Of a stretch of 64,000 nt of DNA, positions 22,129 to 34,041 are shown piece after piece; position 1 is the first letter of the stretch, and each line of letters starts with the position of its first letter. The DNA is taken from the NCBI GenBank assembly GCA_905182985.1, contig CAJJDN010000023.1:562598-626597 (forward strand), in the 5' to 3' direction. Position numbers and translations under genes: made by a program. The DNA is from Paramecium sonneborni. Lineage: Eukaryota > Ciliophora > Oligohymenophorea > Peniculida > Parameciidae. The notes under the pieces are model-generated. The model was given only the letters and a program-made list of their open reading frames with translations. It had not been told where the DNA came from and made no database searches.

Positions 22129-23378
22129 TCATTTTTAGTTAACAATTGCAAAGGAATGACTTCCTCCACATGCAATTTTTATTATATTATCCATGACTAA
22201 TAAAGGAGAGAATCTACTACTATTAGGAGATTCTGTTTCAGAACCTCTTCCTAATTAACCTTCTTTTCCTCTTCCATGCATATAGAGTTTACTATTACTA
22301 ATAATACCAACATGAGCTTATCCACATGAAACTTTATCAATTTATTAATCAAATTAAATTTTATGAGGTGTTGGAATATCTTATTTACTAGGTGTTCCTA
22401 ATTAACCATCTCCACCAAAACCCCATGTATATAAAACACCTTCTGTACTTAAAGCGCCAATAAATTACTCTCCACATGAAAATTATTTAATTTTTGGTAA
22501 TCCTTTAATTTATTAAGGTATTTATATTATTGAAGGACTGGGTGTTCCTAATTATCCAAAGTAATTACTACCCCATGCAAACATACTAATTTATATTCAT
22601 TTATACTTTCCATCTGAATCTAATGCTACACTAAAATCTGTTCCACTGTCTATTTATACAATATTTCTTAAACTTTTTATTTATTTAAATTCAAGTTCTT
22701 CATTATTTTTTGTTTCAAGTCCTAATATTCCTTTTTTATTCAATCCTACTGAATAAACATTTCCCTCTTCTGATAGTATTATAGTAAATTAATCACCTAA
22801 AGCTACTTATTGCACTTTAAAATTTAATTTTACTAATTCTGGTAATTTTGCTGATCCTAAATTCTTTTAATATTCATATTTTTCTCTTGATGGTAATTTT
22901 GCTGAATTATCAAATGAATGACCAAGTTTTCCATGATCCTAATTACCCCAAGTATATAATTATCCATCAGTTGTAATTGCAGCCATATGATAATTTCCAC
23001 ATGCAACAAATTTGAAATCTAAATGTTTTAAACATTCCACCAATGTTGGTATATTAATGTTTTCAACTTATCCATTTCCTAATAATCCAAATTTTGATCT
23101 TCCCCATGTATACAATTTTCCAGATTTATCAATCGCTGCAGAAACACTAGCTTTGCATGCTACAAATAAAACATTTTAAATTGGAACTAATTAAGGAGAA
23201 TATTATGATATAGAATTTCCAATCCCTAATTATCCAAAATTGTTCCATCCCTTAATAAATTTTGTTTTATTACCCATGCATACAATTACTCTTAAGATAA
23301 TACAAGGCTAGAAGTAAATGTAATAGATGATCCAATTGCAGCAATTTTCAGAAAATTTTATAAGGTTCTTCTCCACAT
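22129..23378 (-). CDS. RCC1-repeat protein
   Basis: The start is ATG 23378 (MWRRTLQNFLKIAAIGSSIT), a basic then hydrophobic N-terminus that could direct import into mitochondria or span a membrane. After a 23-nt intron the RCC1 blades follow: YAWGWNNFGQLGIGN, YTWGRSKFGLLGNG, YTWGNQDHGKLGHS, SVGLNKKGILGLE, FAWGSNYFGQLGTPS, YTWGFGGDGQLGTPS and MHGRGKEGQLGRGS, with a 21-nt intron after blade four. Seven such repeats make one beta-propeller. The protein ends SHSFAIVNQK. With the N-terminus it resembles mitochondrial RCC1-like proteins more than nuclear RCC1; that comparison is inference. Confidence 0.88.
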
Positions 23379-23459
23379 TTATTTATTATAAATATTAATA
23401 TGATTACCAAAGATTAAGTGTTATTTTATGTTTATTTTTTAAATGAAAATTATTTACTA

Positions 23460-24984
23460 TCATTAGAAAATAACCCGTTATTCTGCTGTATATTAAGATT
23501 CTAATTTTAGATTTAGGCTCTTAAATACACACTCGATTGAGTTAACCAACTCATCAATCATTTCTTCAGTATGTAATGGAGTTGGAGAAATACGGAGGAT
23601 TTCTTATCTAAAAATATAGAGATATGATATTACCCTCTGGGAACAGTTGGATAGTTTATAGGTTAGATATAAATGTTATATTCGTTTAATAGTTTTTCAG
23701 ATGCTTCTTTACATAATAGAGGATCTCCAATAAAAACTGGGACTATATGAGAAGCACTGTTGAGTGCAGGGATTCCTTTACTTTTTAATTTAGCTTTAAT
23801 AAGAGAAGCCACATATTGATGTCTTTCTCTAATTTCTGGATGTGACTTTAAATATTTGACAGACTCTAAACAAGCTGCTGCAATGATTGGAGACATGGAT
23901 GTTGAGAAAATAAAATTACTGGCTGTACTTCTGACTGCATCAACAATTTCCGAATTAGCTGACACATATCCACCAGAGCATCCAAAAGCTTTTCCTAAAG
24001 TTCCAGTGACAATATCAATATCTTTTTATAGTCCTAGTTTTTCAGTAACACCTGCTCCTCTTTCACCATACATACCAACAGCATGTACTTCATCAATGAG
24101 TGTGAGAGCATTATACTTCTTTGCTAGATTGATAAATTGTTATATAGGTGCTACAGTGCCATTCATAGAATAAACAGATTCAAATACTATGACTTTGTTT
24201 TATTAAATATCTAATTTTATACAATATAAAAATACCTAATTATTTTAATTTTTATTCCAAATCTTAATAATCATTATGTTTAAAAATGAGCCTGTCTCGT
24301 TTAGTAGCTCTCATTCCTTCAATCAAAGAAGCATGATTTTTGGCATCACTTAAGAATGTCACATCTTTTAAGACTTTGCCAAGAGTATCCAAAGTAGCCA
24401 TATTGGCAACATAGCCACTGTTCATTACCAATGCACTATCTTTTCTATGTAAATCAGCTAGTTCTCTCTCTAATTCAACATGGTAAATGCTAGTGCCACC
24501 TATATTACGAGTTCCACCTGCACCAATTCCTGTGAGATCAATAGCATTTTTAGTGGCTTAGGTTACCATTGGATTTTAAGACATTCCTATACTGTTAGTT
24601 TATTATTATTACCTAAATAATCATTACTACACCATAATGTTATTGGTTAGTCACCAGTAGGAGTCTTATTGATAGCTCTTGGAAATTCTCCATTTGTTCG
24701 TAATAAACTCTTGAATTCTCTGTATCGTCCTTCATCTTTAATTTACTGAATCACCCCCTTAAATTAGTTATTGTAAAATTAGCTATGTTCAATAGGACAT
24801 TTCTTAGTCTCAGATCTAGAAATATAATTTATTTATACTTCATTTCTTTGTAATGAAGATAAGGGCAAAACTTTGTGTATTTGCTTACGGCCTACTCTGA
24901 TGTCATATTTATATTGAATGTCTTTAAGAATGGACATTTAGTATGTTGCAAAGTTTTCTGATGCAAATTAATACCAACTCTCAT
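23460..24984 (-). CDS. 5-aminolevulinate synthase (ALAS), mitochondrial
   Basis: ALAS condenses glycine and succinyl-CoA with PLP, the first step of haem synthesis by the Shemin route. ATG 24984 opens [20 protein letters not shown]. The core is unmistakable: [74 protein letters not shown] and the PLP lysine in [15 protein letters not shown], then [16 protein letters not shown]. The N-terminal ~65 residues hold three Cys-Pro motifs (KCPFL, FCPYL, KKCPIE), the pattern of haem regulatory motifs. Introns of 23, 26, about 49 or two shorter, and 26 nt are needed. About 470 aa. Divergent from the P4-ATPase with an 84-bp gap. Confidence 0.95.
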
Positions 24985-25068
24985 ATATAAATTTAGTTAA
25001 AATGTGTATCCAAATATTAATCAAGAACTTAGCATTTAATACACAAATATTGCATCATAATTTATATT

Positions 25069-28000
25069 ATGTCGTTTTTATATAATAAATTATTATTATT
25101 ATAATTATAATTTATGTAAAATTCATAAAGTGAATTATAACCTGATCCTTGGCAATTGTATTTACCCTATGATAATAAATACTAACTTAAAGGATGTTGT
25201 TTCAAAACTAGACCTAATTGGAGAGATATGAAAGGTATTAAATTATTAACACAAGATAGAACGATAATCACAAATATTTAAGATCGTGATCTACCTGATA
25301 ATACTATTAAAACTTGCAAATATACATTTTGGACATTCTTACCCTTGAATTTGATAGAATAATTTTCAAAAATGGCTAACATCTATTTCTTAATCATTGG
25401 ATATTTAGAAACTATTGCTTTAATTTCTATTACTGATGGATAACCTATAATATGGTTTCCTTTATTTATAGTCATAGCTATTTCAGCAGTTAAAGATTTT
25501 TTTGAAGATCATAAACGATAGGTTTCTGATATCGACGAGAATAACCGGTATTCAATTAACAATTATTTTATTAAGAATAGCATTAGTTCTGACAAATTAT
25601 GGATTGATTGAAAAGAAATGGTCACAAATACTAGTTGGAGATATTATTAGAGTTGAATAAGGAGAATACTTTCCTGCTGATGTTATTGTTATTAAAACTA
25701 GTGAAAAAGGAAATTGTTTTATAGAAACTAAAAATCTAGATGGAGAAACTAATCTAAAAATAAAAAAATAGCATAAATCACTTTAATTTACAAGAAATCT
25801 TAATGATCATAATTTATATAAAGAATAAATCTTAATCCATTATGATAAGCCTAATCCCTATTTATACAAATTTAATGGTACTATTACTATGCCTCCTGAT
25901 CATAATCTTAGTGATGGAGATTAATCTAGAGATTCTATCATAAATTATGATGCAGAACATAGAAAAGTATATCAATTAGATGAAGTCAATTTCATTTTAA
26001 GAGGATGTTCATTAAGAAATACTCATTGGATTTATGGATTAGTAGTTTATACTGGATTTGATACCAAAATTATGTTAAATTCAACCAAAGCTAGACCTAA
26101 ATCAAGTACTTTAGAATCATAAATGAACTTCTTTATTATACTAGTGTTTTTTATGTAAAATATATCTAAAAATAAATAGTTAATTAGTTATTTGCTTATT
26201 TTCAGCTTAATATTCAGTCTTTTGGTAATTAAATAATTTTATGGATATTCCTTATCTTGAGTTAGATGAAAATGATTTATAAACTAATATTGTTTTTAGA
26301 ACAATGGAAAGATGGGGAACTTGGTTATTAATTTATACAAATTTTGTTCCAATCTCTTTGTTAGTGACTTTAGAAATGGTATGAAAATAATTTGTATCTA
26401 GGGTAGGTTAAATATTTACAAGGTATGATGATAGAAATTGATAAAGAATGTATGACTTAAAATCAAAAAACTGAAGTACAAACTTCAAATTTAAATGAAG
26501 AGTTAGGTAATGTGAATTATATGTTCACTGATAAAACAGGAACTATCACTAAAAATTTGATGGAATTTAAAACTATATCTATTTTTGGAAAATCATATGG
26601 GATGATAAATAATAGAAGTTAAATTTTAAATAATTAAGAACTAAAAAATATGCCTGAAGTAACTAATGTTGATTTTAAAGATAAATAACTTTTTAATGAT
26701 TTACAATAGAATGATGAGCATTCTAGAAGAATTATAGAATATTTTATGCATCTTACATTATGTCACACTATTTTGGTGGAATATGAATAAGGTAAAATCA
26801 AGTATAACGCCTCTTCTCCAGATGAATTAGCATTATTGATGGGAGCAAAATTTTGTGGATTTGAATATGTTGGATTGGATGATGGAATGATGATTGTGAA
26901 ATACAAAGATTAGTTGATAAAATATAAATTACTATAAGTATTAGAATTTACTTCAGCAAGAAAGAGGATGTCTGTTATTGTTTAAGATTAAAATGATAAA
27001 ATAATATTATTGTGTAAAGGAGCTGATTCAATGATAATAAATTTATTAGATAAATAAAACATTTAAAATTTAGAATTATTGCAAATTACAGAATAACATT
27101 TAGAATAATATGCTGAAAAAGGATTAAGAACATTATTGTTAGCATAAAAAGAATTGAGTCAATAATAGTATGATGAATGGATAACCAAATATTTGAAAGC
27201 TGGTTTATAGACAATTAATAGAGATGAACTATTATTAAGTTTATAAGATTAAATAGAAAAAAATTTAAATTTAATTGGAGGAACTGGAATTGAAGATAAA
27301 TTATAAGATGATGTTGGTATTACAATGTAGAAAATATTGAATTCAGGTATTAAAATATGGGTATTAACAGGAGATAAATTAGAAACTGCAATAAATATTA
27401 GTTATGCTTGTAATTTATTAAATGATTCACAATAAAAAATAGTGATTTCAGCGGATGATTAATTTGAAGCATAATTTAAAATTAATTAAGGTTTAGATTA
27501 AATGAAATCTTAATTTTTAAATCGTACTACTGCATTGATAATATCAGGAGATTCATTGATTCATTTAGATGAAAAATATCATATAAAATTTATAGAATTA
27601 GCTAAATAATGTCATACAGTAATAGCTTGTAGAGTATCACCAAAATAAAAGCAAGAATTAGTACAATTAGTGAAAGATAACATATATAATATAGTAACAA
27701 TGGCAGTAGGAGATGGAGCTAATGATGTTAATATGATAACTGCAGCAAATATAGGAATAGGAATAAAAGGTGTTGAAGGTAATTAAGCAGCAAGAGCAGC
27801 AGATTATTCAATTGGTGAATTCAAAATTTTATAATAATTATTACTCTATCATGGAAGAGAATGTTATAGAAGAAATTAAGTACTTGTTGGATATAATTTC
27901 TATAAAAATCTACTTATTGTTTTACCACATTTTTGGTTCTCATTTTATAATGGATTTTCACCTCTTAATTTATATGATCCTTGGCTTTATCAATTCTATA

Positions 28001-28768
28001 ATATGTTTTATACAAGTCTTCCTATTATGATATATGCAATCTTAGATTAACAATATACACCTAAGTTTCTTTTATAAAGTATTAATTTTAATATCATTAG
28101 ATCCACAACTTTATTAAACAACGAATAAAGTTAATCTATTGACTTTCTTTTTTTGGTTTTGCTCAGGTGCAATACAATCAGCAATTGTCATTTATTCAGT
28201 TTTTCCATCTATGGAATAAACAAGTATTGATAAAGAAGGAAGAATACTCTTTCTTTCATCAGTTGGAATGGCTGTATTTTGTTATGCCATTATAATTGTA
28301 AATCTGAAAATCTTTGTCTTCTCTTATATGAATTCCATAGGATCTGTGCTATTTATATTTGCATCAATCTTTCTGTATTTATTAACTTATTTGTTTTTAT
28401 CTAAAGTTTCCAATAAATTGGACATTTCACATACATTCATCCATTTGTTTTCAAATGCTTAATTTTACTTTATATTGAGTGGAATAATTGTTTTGACAAT
28501 CTTTTTTGATTTAGCACTTGCAAGATGGTCAATATTTTCAGAATAAGAATTATTTGAAATCCAAAAAATCAGAGATATATAAGAGCCTCCTCCTTAATCA
28601 ATGATGCCTCCAGATAGATTTGAAAATCTATTCTAGGAAGAAGATGCATATGATGATACTTCTGCACTTCTACCCATTAAACCAGTTAAAAATAGAAAAT
28701 ATACTGGTTATGCTTTTGCTTAATAAGAAAAGAAGCTTGATGAAGCCCTTAGAAATGCAGAGAATTGA
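25069..28768 (+). CDS. P4-type ATPase (phospholipid flippase)
   Basis: ATG 25069 starts [11 protein letters not shown]4 hallmarks in order: [18 protein letters not shown] (first TM region), [17 protein letters not shown] in the A domain, the phosphorylation motif [15 protein letters not shown], the hinge [26 protein letters not shown], then C-terminal TM helices with [14 protein letters not shown] and the tail. P4-ATPases pump phosphatidylserine or phosphatidylethanolamine to the cytosolic leaflet. Introns of 28, 25, 28 and 22 nt were placed, each restoring the frame at conserved residues. About 1,190 aa. No CDC50 partner gene is in the window. The short ORFs at 27770 and 28268 are out-of-frame or internal pieces. 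Confidence 0.95.
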
Positions 28769-29270
28769 GAAATGAAATATTATTCAGAAATATGTAAATA
28801 TAATTAAATTATATCCTTATAAATATAAAATCAATATCAATTTGTAAAATAAATAAGTGATAATTTTATTGTCAACTATTTTAACACTTATCCTAATTCT
28901 TTAATTTATGTAATTCAATAAAATTTTTTTATTCTTTTAAATTCATTATTAAAAAAAATTATAAATATGAACTAGAAGAATATTTTATTTTAAAAAGGAT
29001 CAATCTTAACACTTTATATCTAGACAAACAATGATTTAAAAGAACAACTCCCAAAATTTTCATACCACCAACTAAAACTCAAGGAATGATGAAAGCTATT
29101 AAATATAATACAGCAATTGCATATGAAATCTGTTATAAAAATATTAAGGTTCTAATCTAAGATTAAAATAAAATAGATATAAATTTGGATTGTTTATTAG
29201 CTTATTATTATTTATCTATTTAGTATAAAATTCCGAAGTCATTTTATATATTAATTAATAATTTATAAAT
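28769..29270. other. Intergenic with a short unexplained open segment
   Basis: Between the P4-ATPase stop and the Vma12-like start. A plus-strand piece around 29050-29160 reads IFIPPTKTQGMMKAIKYNTA without a start codon or GT for an intron to join it to the ATG at about 28966. Possibly a gene remnant. Confidence 0.3.
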
Positions 29271-29897
29271 ATGGTATATGTTTATATTGATTTGCTTCCA
29301 TAAGAAATTAAAAAGCATTTTAAATTCACTTAAGATCCACAAAATCCATAAAATTATGCAAAGTTTTGTGAAATAAAACTTTACATTGACTAATATAATG
29401 ATGATCATATAGATTATTTAAATATTTAAGAAATAATTGGAACTAAGTTTATAATGGAGAGTGATTTATAAGCATTATAAGTAGCATGGGAAGCAGATCA
29501 TAGACCAAAAGAGATTTTAGATGAAATTAAAGCTAGAGAAATGAGATGTAAGGATAGAGCCTTTATATAAAAATCATCCTAATTAACTAAAGGGGTATTT
29601 TAGGAGAAAAAATAAGAATCTATAAAAGAATATGAAAAAAGTGTGAATTTTGGATTATCATTTATTTTTAGCATATTTGCAAGTGGATTATTGGGTTATT
29701 ATCTTGGAATATATTTCTTCTAATTTACATATGATTAATCATTAGCATTAGCTGCTTTTTTTTTGATTGGAGCTTTGATAGTTGAGACAGGGTTATATAT
29801 TGTAAAGATAATGAAAGAGGATAGAATAAGAAAAATTAATAAAAGATAGAATAACATTAAAAACTAGACATTTCCAACTAAATTAAAAAAAGAATGA
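29271..29897 (+). CDS. Vma12/TMEM199-like V-ATPase assembly factor
   Basis: An intronless frame runs from ATG 29271 (MVYVYIDLLPQEIKKHFKFT) to TGA 29895-29897, about 208 aa. The N-terminal ~130 residues are hydrophilic, with DEIKAREMRCKDRAF. Two membrane helices follow (LSFIFSIFASGLLGYYLGIY and SLALAAFFLIGALIVETGLY), separated by a short loop, and a basic tail ends KLKKE. This layout, with the conserved glutamate in the second helix (VETGLYI), is that of the ER factor Vma12/TMEM199, which helps assemble the V0 sector of the V-ATPase. Identity is by pattern only, but length and topology fit well. Confidence 0.7.
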
Positions 29898-29915
29898 TTA
29901 ATTATATAGTTAATT

Positions 29916-30646
29916 ATGTATTTTAGCAATAAATCATCTTCATTTAGCAATGCAGAAACCAATACAGAGATAAATATACTTTTTGATTCAATGATACATG
30001 TTGATTAGATGTCTAAAATGAATAATACAAAGATGCGTTTATATTGTTAATTATAAGAACATGGAGGAAAATTGTATAAATTATTTTATAAATCTAAGGC
30101 CTAACTTTAATAAATTAATATTTGATCCTTCTAGTTTGGGAAGATATAAAAATTTCATTGGTGCCTCTTCAAAGATTGCAAATTACATAAAACTACTAGA
30201 TCCGACGATTAGATAGAAATTTATTGTTGACGATAAATATAATGACTATATAAAGTATATACATTTAAATTTATATTAAAAGGTAATCTGTACATACAAA
30301 AAAAGAATGTGATAAAATTAAAGCCTTAATTAATGAACACAATTCAATTTATACTCTTAATCTTAAAGGATTAGTTGGAAATGATTATACTAATAAAGTC
30401 TATAAAAAGAAGATTCCTCATAAACTGTCATCTATTTCTACTGAAAGAAATTCAGAATCAAAAATAAACTAAGAAATTAAAGATGTTGATTTAACTAGAA
30501 TTCATGCTACTTAAAGAGGAAGAAAAGTAAAAGTTAAACCTTTAAAATCTAATTAAGAATCAGAATTGTATTTTAATGATTCTCCTAGAAGTGTACCTTT
30601 GTAACCGATTAAACGATCTTAATTGTACTAACTCTTTGTTAATTGA
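29916..30646 (+). CDS. Hypothetical protein, basic, disordered tail
   Basis: ATG 29916 (MYFSNKSSSFSNAETNTEIN) lies only 18 bp after the Vma12-like stop. Introns of 25 and 28 nt keep one frame to TGA 30644-30646, about 225 aa. The middle is helical (LPNFNKLIFDPSSLGRYKNF; KKECDKIKALINEHNSIYTL). The end is basic and Ser/Pro-containing (TQRGRKVKVKPLKSNQ; DSPRSVPLQPIKRS). No family is recognised. The next gene starts 58 bp on in the same direction and might be part of the same transcript, but a joining intron would be unusually long. Confidence 0.58.
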
Positions 30647-30704
30647 ATGTTTACAATATTACAAAAATTATAAAAGATTTCTCTATAAATTAATAAAAAA
30701 TTAA

Positions 30705-31572
30705 ATGTAAGAAGAATTGTCTTACAATCCTGAAATTATGAAATCTCAATTGAGTATGCTTCCTCCTATTGAATAATTTACACTACAATAATTAGCAAAT
30801 AAAAGGAAAGTTAATTTTAACATGATGCTCTCCTTACCGGTTAATTATTAAAAGTTTATTTGTAGTTTTTATTAAAGGATAAAGCATTGGAAGACAGAAA
30901 AGATACTATAGCAATATATAGAAAGAGAAAATTTGAGCCTTTAATACCTTAGAAACATAATATTCCACTTATTAATAGTGGCAGAATTCACTGTACTGAG
31001 TTTTGGTCTGATAAATATTAAACAACAGCCTTACGTGATTCACATATTGAAAATAATCTAAATAAGTATAAATAAATAATCAAAACTAATATTCAAGAAT
31101 ATTTAGTTAAATTTGAAATTCAAGCTAAAGAATAATTAGAAGAAGCACGCAAGTATTATTAAATGAAATTAATTAAGTATCAAATATTAGGAAATTTTCA
31201 AAAAATAACCTTCAATTTCTGAAGATGATTTTGCACCCACAATGAATGAATTAAATGTAAGTCAATGTACATAGGATGAAATATTTAATTTCTATAGAGA
31301 ACCAAAGAAATATAATTTATCTTAACTGCCAAAAACTAGTTTACGTAATCTAGATAAGATTACTAGTACTAGTTAAAAATAGAGTTTTATAGAGAAATTT
31401 GATAAAGTTATTAGTGTTTGTGATCGATATTCCATCAACTCCAATAGACATTCTCTAAATAATATTAAGTATGATAATTTTAATATAATAAAGTACAATT
31501 GGATTTGGTAACATTAAGAAGAGAAAAAGAAATATTCTTGACAGCAAAACAAGTAGAACTAATATTAATTGA
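30705..31572 (+). CDS. Hypothetical coiled-coil protein
   Basis: The start is ATG 30705 (MQEELSYNPEIMKSQLSMLP). Introns of about 26, 25 and 25 nt join exons to TGA 31570-31572. The product, about 260 aa, is charged and mostly helical (DKALEDRKDTIAIYRKRKFE; EYLVKFEIQAKEQLEEARN), with an acidic patch ISEDDFAPTMNEL and a basic end (GNIKKRKRNILDSKTS). The first intron begins GTT rather than GTA, so that junction is less sure. It is convergent with the minus-strand gene, with only 35 bp between stops. Function unknown. Confidence 0.55.
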
Positions 31573-31607
31573 TACTTAATTATATATTTTATGATCAAAA
31601 AAGATTA

Positions 31608-32506
31608 TCATAATATTGTCTTAATTCTAAAGGAAGATCCGATGCAAGATTTTTTTAGATTTTATGTCTTTGAATTACAAAAGTAAGGTTAAAATTTATG
31701 TTAGATTATTGAGGTTGTTTATGTGATAGCAGGAGTTTAAGGTTAAGTTTCTTTTGTTTCAGATAAGAACTTTATTATAGAATCTTTCTTTAATTATTCA
31801 AATATTTTGGGGCTGTACTTGTTTAATTAAAGCTGAACAAATTTTTTTTATTTTTGTACCATCTATTCATTTTCAGTTACTTTGCGAATATGAAAGCTAA
31901 GTTCACTTTGAGAATCATTTAATAAATAGGAATTTTTCTTTTCTAATGGTCGTTAATAGTAAGGACGATTTTTGGTGAAAGTTCTGAATACTTTTATTTC
32001 TTATAAACTTCCATAAATAGAATCACGAATAGACATAGTATGTTGATGTTATGAATGAAATTAGCTTGATTTTTTAGTATCTATTTTCTTAAAAGATTTC
32101 TAAAATTTTATTTTCATTCTTCCTTTTATGGCTCTTCTACGTAAGTCTTTTACTCTGTATAAAAATTTATGCTACTCTATTATCGTTTTTGGGTATTTCA
32201 TATCCAGATTTTGCTTGCAATCAATAAAAAAAATACTATTTTTTTAGATATTACTCCATCACATTCACTTTTCCTTCTTTACCTAAATGGGGTTTCTAAA
32301 ATTTCTATTAATCTGAAACTATGTATTTCATCATTTCTCTTATGTAAACTCTTTAAAACAAAACTAGTTTCTACTTTTCTTAGAAACTTATCTGAAAATT
32401 CAATCTTCTTAAATTTGATTCTATTATTCTCCAAATCATCATTTACAACTAATCTTGGATAATATCTATAATATTTATCTTATGTTATAGTCATGAAATT
32501 ACTCAT
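31608..32506 (-). CDS. Hypothetical basic protein
   Basis: ATG 32506 starts MSNFMTITQDKYYRYYPRLV. One 23-nt intron (in the middle, after GVISKKI) joins two long exons ending at TGA 31608-31610; about 290 aa. The protein is Lys/Arg-rich with helical stretches (FLRKVETSFVLKSLHKRNDE; FLYRVKDLRRRAIKGRMKIK) and a Gln/Thr-rich C-terminus. Basic composition suggests nucleic-acid or microtubule binding but that is only inference. The plus-strand ORFs inside (31591 and 32169) are shadows. Confidence 0.58.
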
Positions 32507-32588
32507 TAAATTATTAAATGTCAATATCAAGAAAGAATACATATAAATTGCAATTATTATAAATAGATTTCAAATTTTAAGTTTTTTT

Positions 32589-32861
32589 ATGCATCAATAA
32601 TTTAATTGTCTCTACTTTTATCCACCTCATTATATCAAAACTCAATTACACCTTGTAAGAGATATAATAAATATAGAGTAATTAAACAAAATAATAATGC
32701 TGCTAACAAACTAATTAGAATTTCAAAAATCCATAAGTCAAAAATAATAAGTAAATAATAATTTTTATGAATCAATTTAAGATTCTTAATAGTCATCAAA
32801 TGAAAACAAAGTCTAATTAAAAAATAAGCTATTTCTAATAGATTATAATCACTACAACTGA
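32589..32861 (+). CDS. Possible small Gln/Asn-rich protein
   Basis: ATG 32589 (MHQQFNCLYFYPPHYIKTQL) opens 90 codons to TGA 32859-32861 on the ciliate code. The second half (LEFQKSISQKQQVNNNFYES) looks like ordinary ciliate coding sequence. An optional 22-nt intron would shift the frame into a less convincing tail. No homology is recognised; it may be a remnant. Confidence 0.35.
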
Positions 32862-32955
32862 AGGATCGAATTTATCCATTAATATTTAATTTTCATAAAA
32901 TAATTATAATAATTTTTAGAATTTAAACATCATATTATTGTCTATCTTAATTTGA

Positions 32956-34039
32956 TACCAGTGTTTTATTAAATTCTAATTATAAATAAAAATGTTAAAT
33001 AAAAGAATTGGAAATATTTAAGTCGAAATTTCAATTATTAAATCAATCAAATCAAATAAAATAAGATTTAAATATTATACTTACTAACAATTTTTACAAA
33101 ATAAAGTTATAAACAGGAAGTCAAAAAATAATATTCTCCATTTAAAAATCTGATAGGTTGTCTGGACGATATAATAGTTTAAGATTCTGAAAAATAGCAA
33201 TTAAATAAAAATGATTGAGTCTTTTGAAATTTAATAATTTTCTAAATATTAAGATTAGGTAATGTCTAGAAGTAGATGATGATTTATTAAACTGATAAGA
33301 ATGGATTTATTCTCATTTAAAATAGACATCCTATAACCGAAGAAAAATGAAGAAGAATTCAAGTAAAAAAATATGAAATATAATGATTTTAAAATTATTA
33401 TTTATTCTCTATTTTAATAATAATTGTTTTACTTGAAGAGAATAAATATTTAATTCATAATTTTTGTATATAAGAATAGGCACAGCAGCCTATATGTCCA
33501 AACTCATTTTTTCCTAAGATCCATCCTTCTATTTAAGAAATAGCCTCAATTTTTTCATCTAGAAATTAGAGAAAGAATAGATTACTTTTGTTTATCTATA
33601 AATATCTTGGATCTTTTGAAGCAAAATATTGTTTAGCTTTAAAAGTTGTTTTTCTAAAGGTAACTTCTTATTCTAATTCTGTATAAAGATCTATGAGATG
33701 TTCATAACTAATCTAAATATCTAATGGTTATGGAAGTTATATAGAAGGATCAAAATATTAGATTTAATAAATTTGGATTATTTTTTATAATTCTTATTGA
33801 GATTGAGGAACTTCATTATTATATATGCAACCACTTTATTTTACTATAAAAATTTAATTATTAAAATACTTGGATCTTATTTCTTTTTACTAAAACTGTT
33901 ATTGGTATAATTTATCAAAGAAGGACTTTATTTTTTTGAATTTTCATAGCTTTTCATTTTGATAAAATGAGAAACAACTGAATCTTTAGATTCAAAATCA
34001 GATCTTGCTTCATTTGGTGTTAGGTGATTATAGTAATTA
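32956..34039. repeat. Direct duplication, copy 1 (left of N)
   Basis: This 1,084-bp segment, starting TACCAGTGTTTTATT, matches 34042-35125 base for base as far as I can compare by eye. The copies are separated by a single N at 34040. Head-to-tail identity around an N with no divergence fits an unmerged overlap between contigs better than a true tandem duplication. Confidence 0.85.
33455..34039 (-). pseudogene. Truncated extra copy of the SH3-protein 3' end (assembly artefact)
   Basis: This is the same coding sequence as the C-terminal part of the gene at 34541-35970, cut off at the N. It holds the C-terminal SH3-like domain and stop TGA 33455-33457. It should not be counted as an independent gene. 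Confidence 0.75.
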
Positions 34040-34040
34040 N
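34040..34040. other. Assembly gap marker (single N)
   Basis: The only ambiguous base in the region. It sits exactly between the two identical 1.08-kb copies. Confidence 0.95.
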
Positions 34041-34041
34041 T

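Noticed and set aside
31591..31836. 82-codon plus-strand ORF on the ciliate code
   Set aside because: Overlaps the 3' end of a better supported minus-strand gene (two exons, about 290 aa) and shows no coding character.
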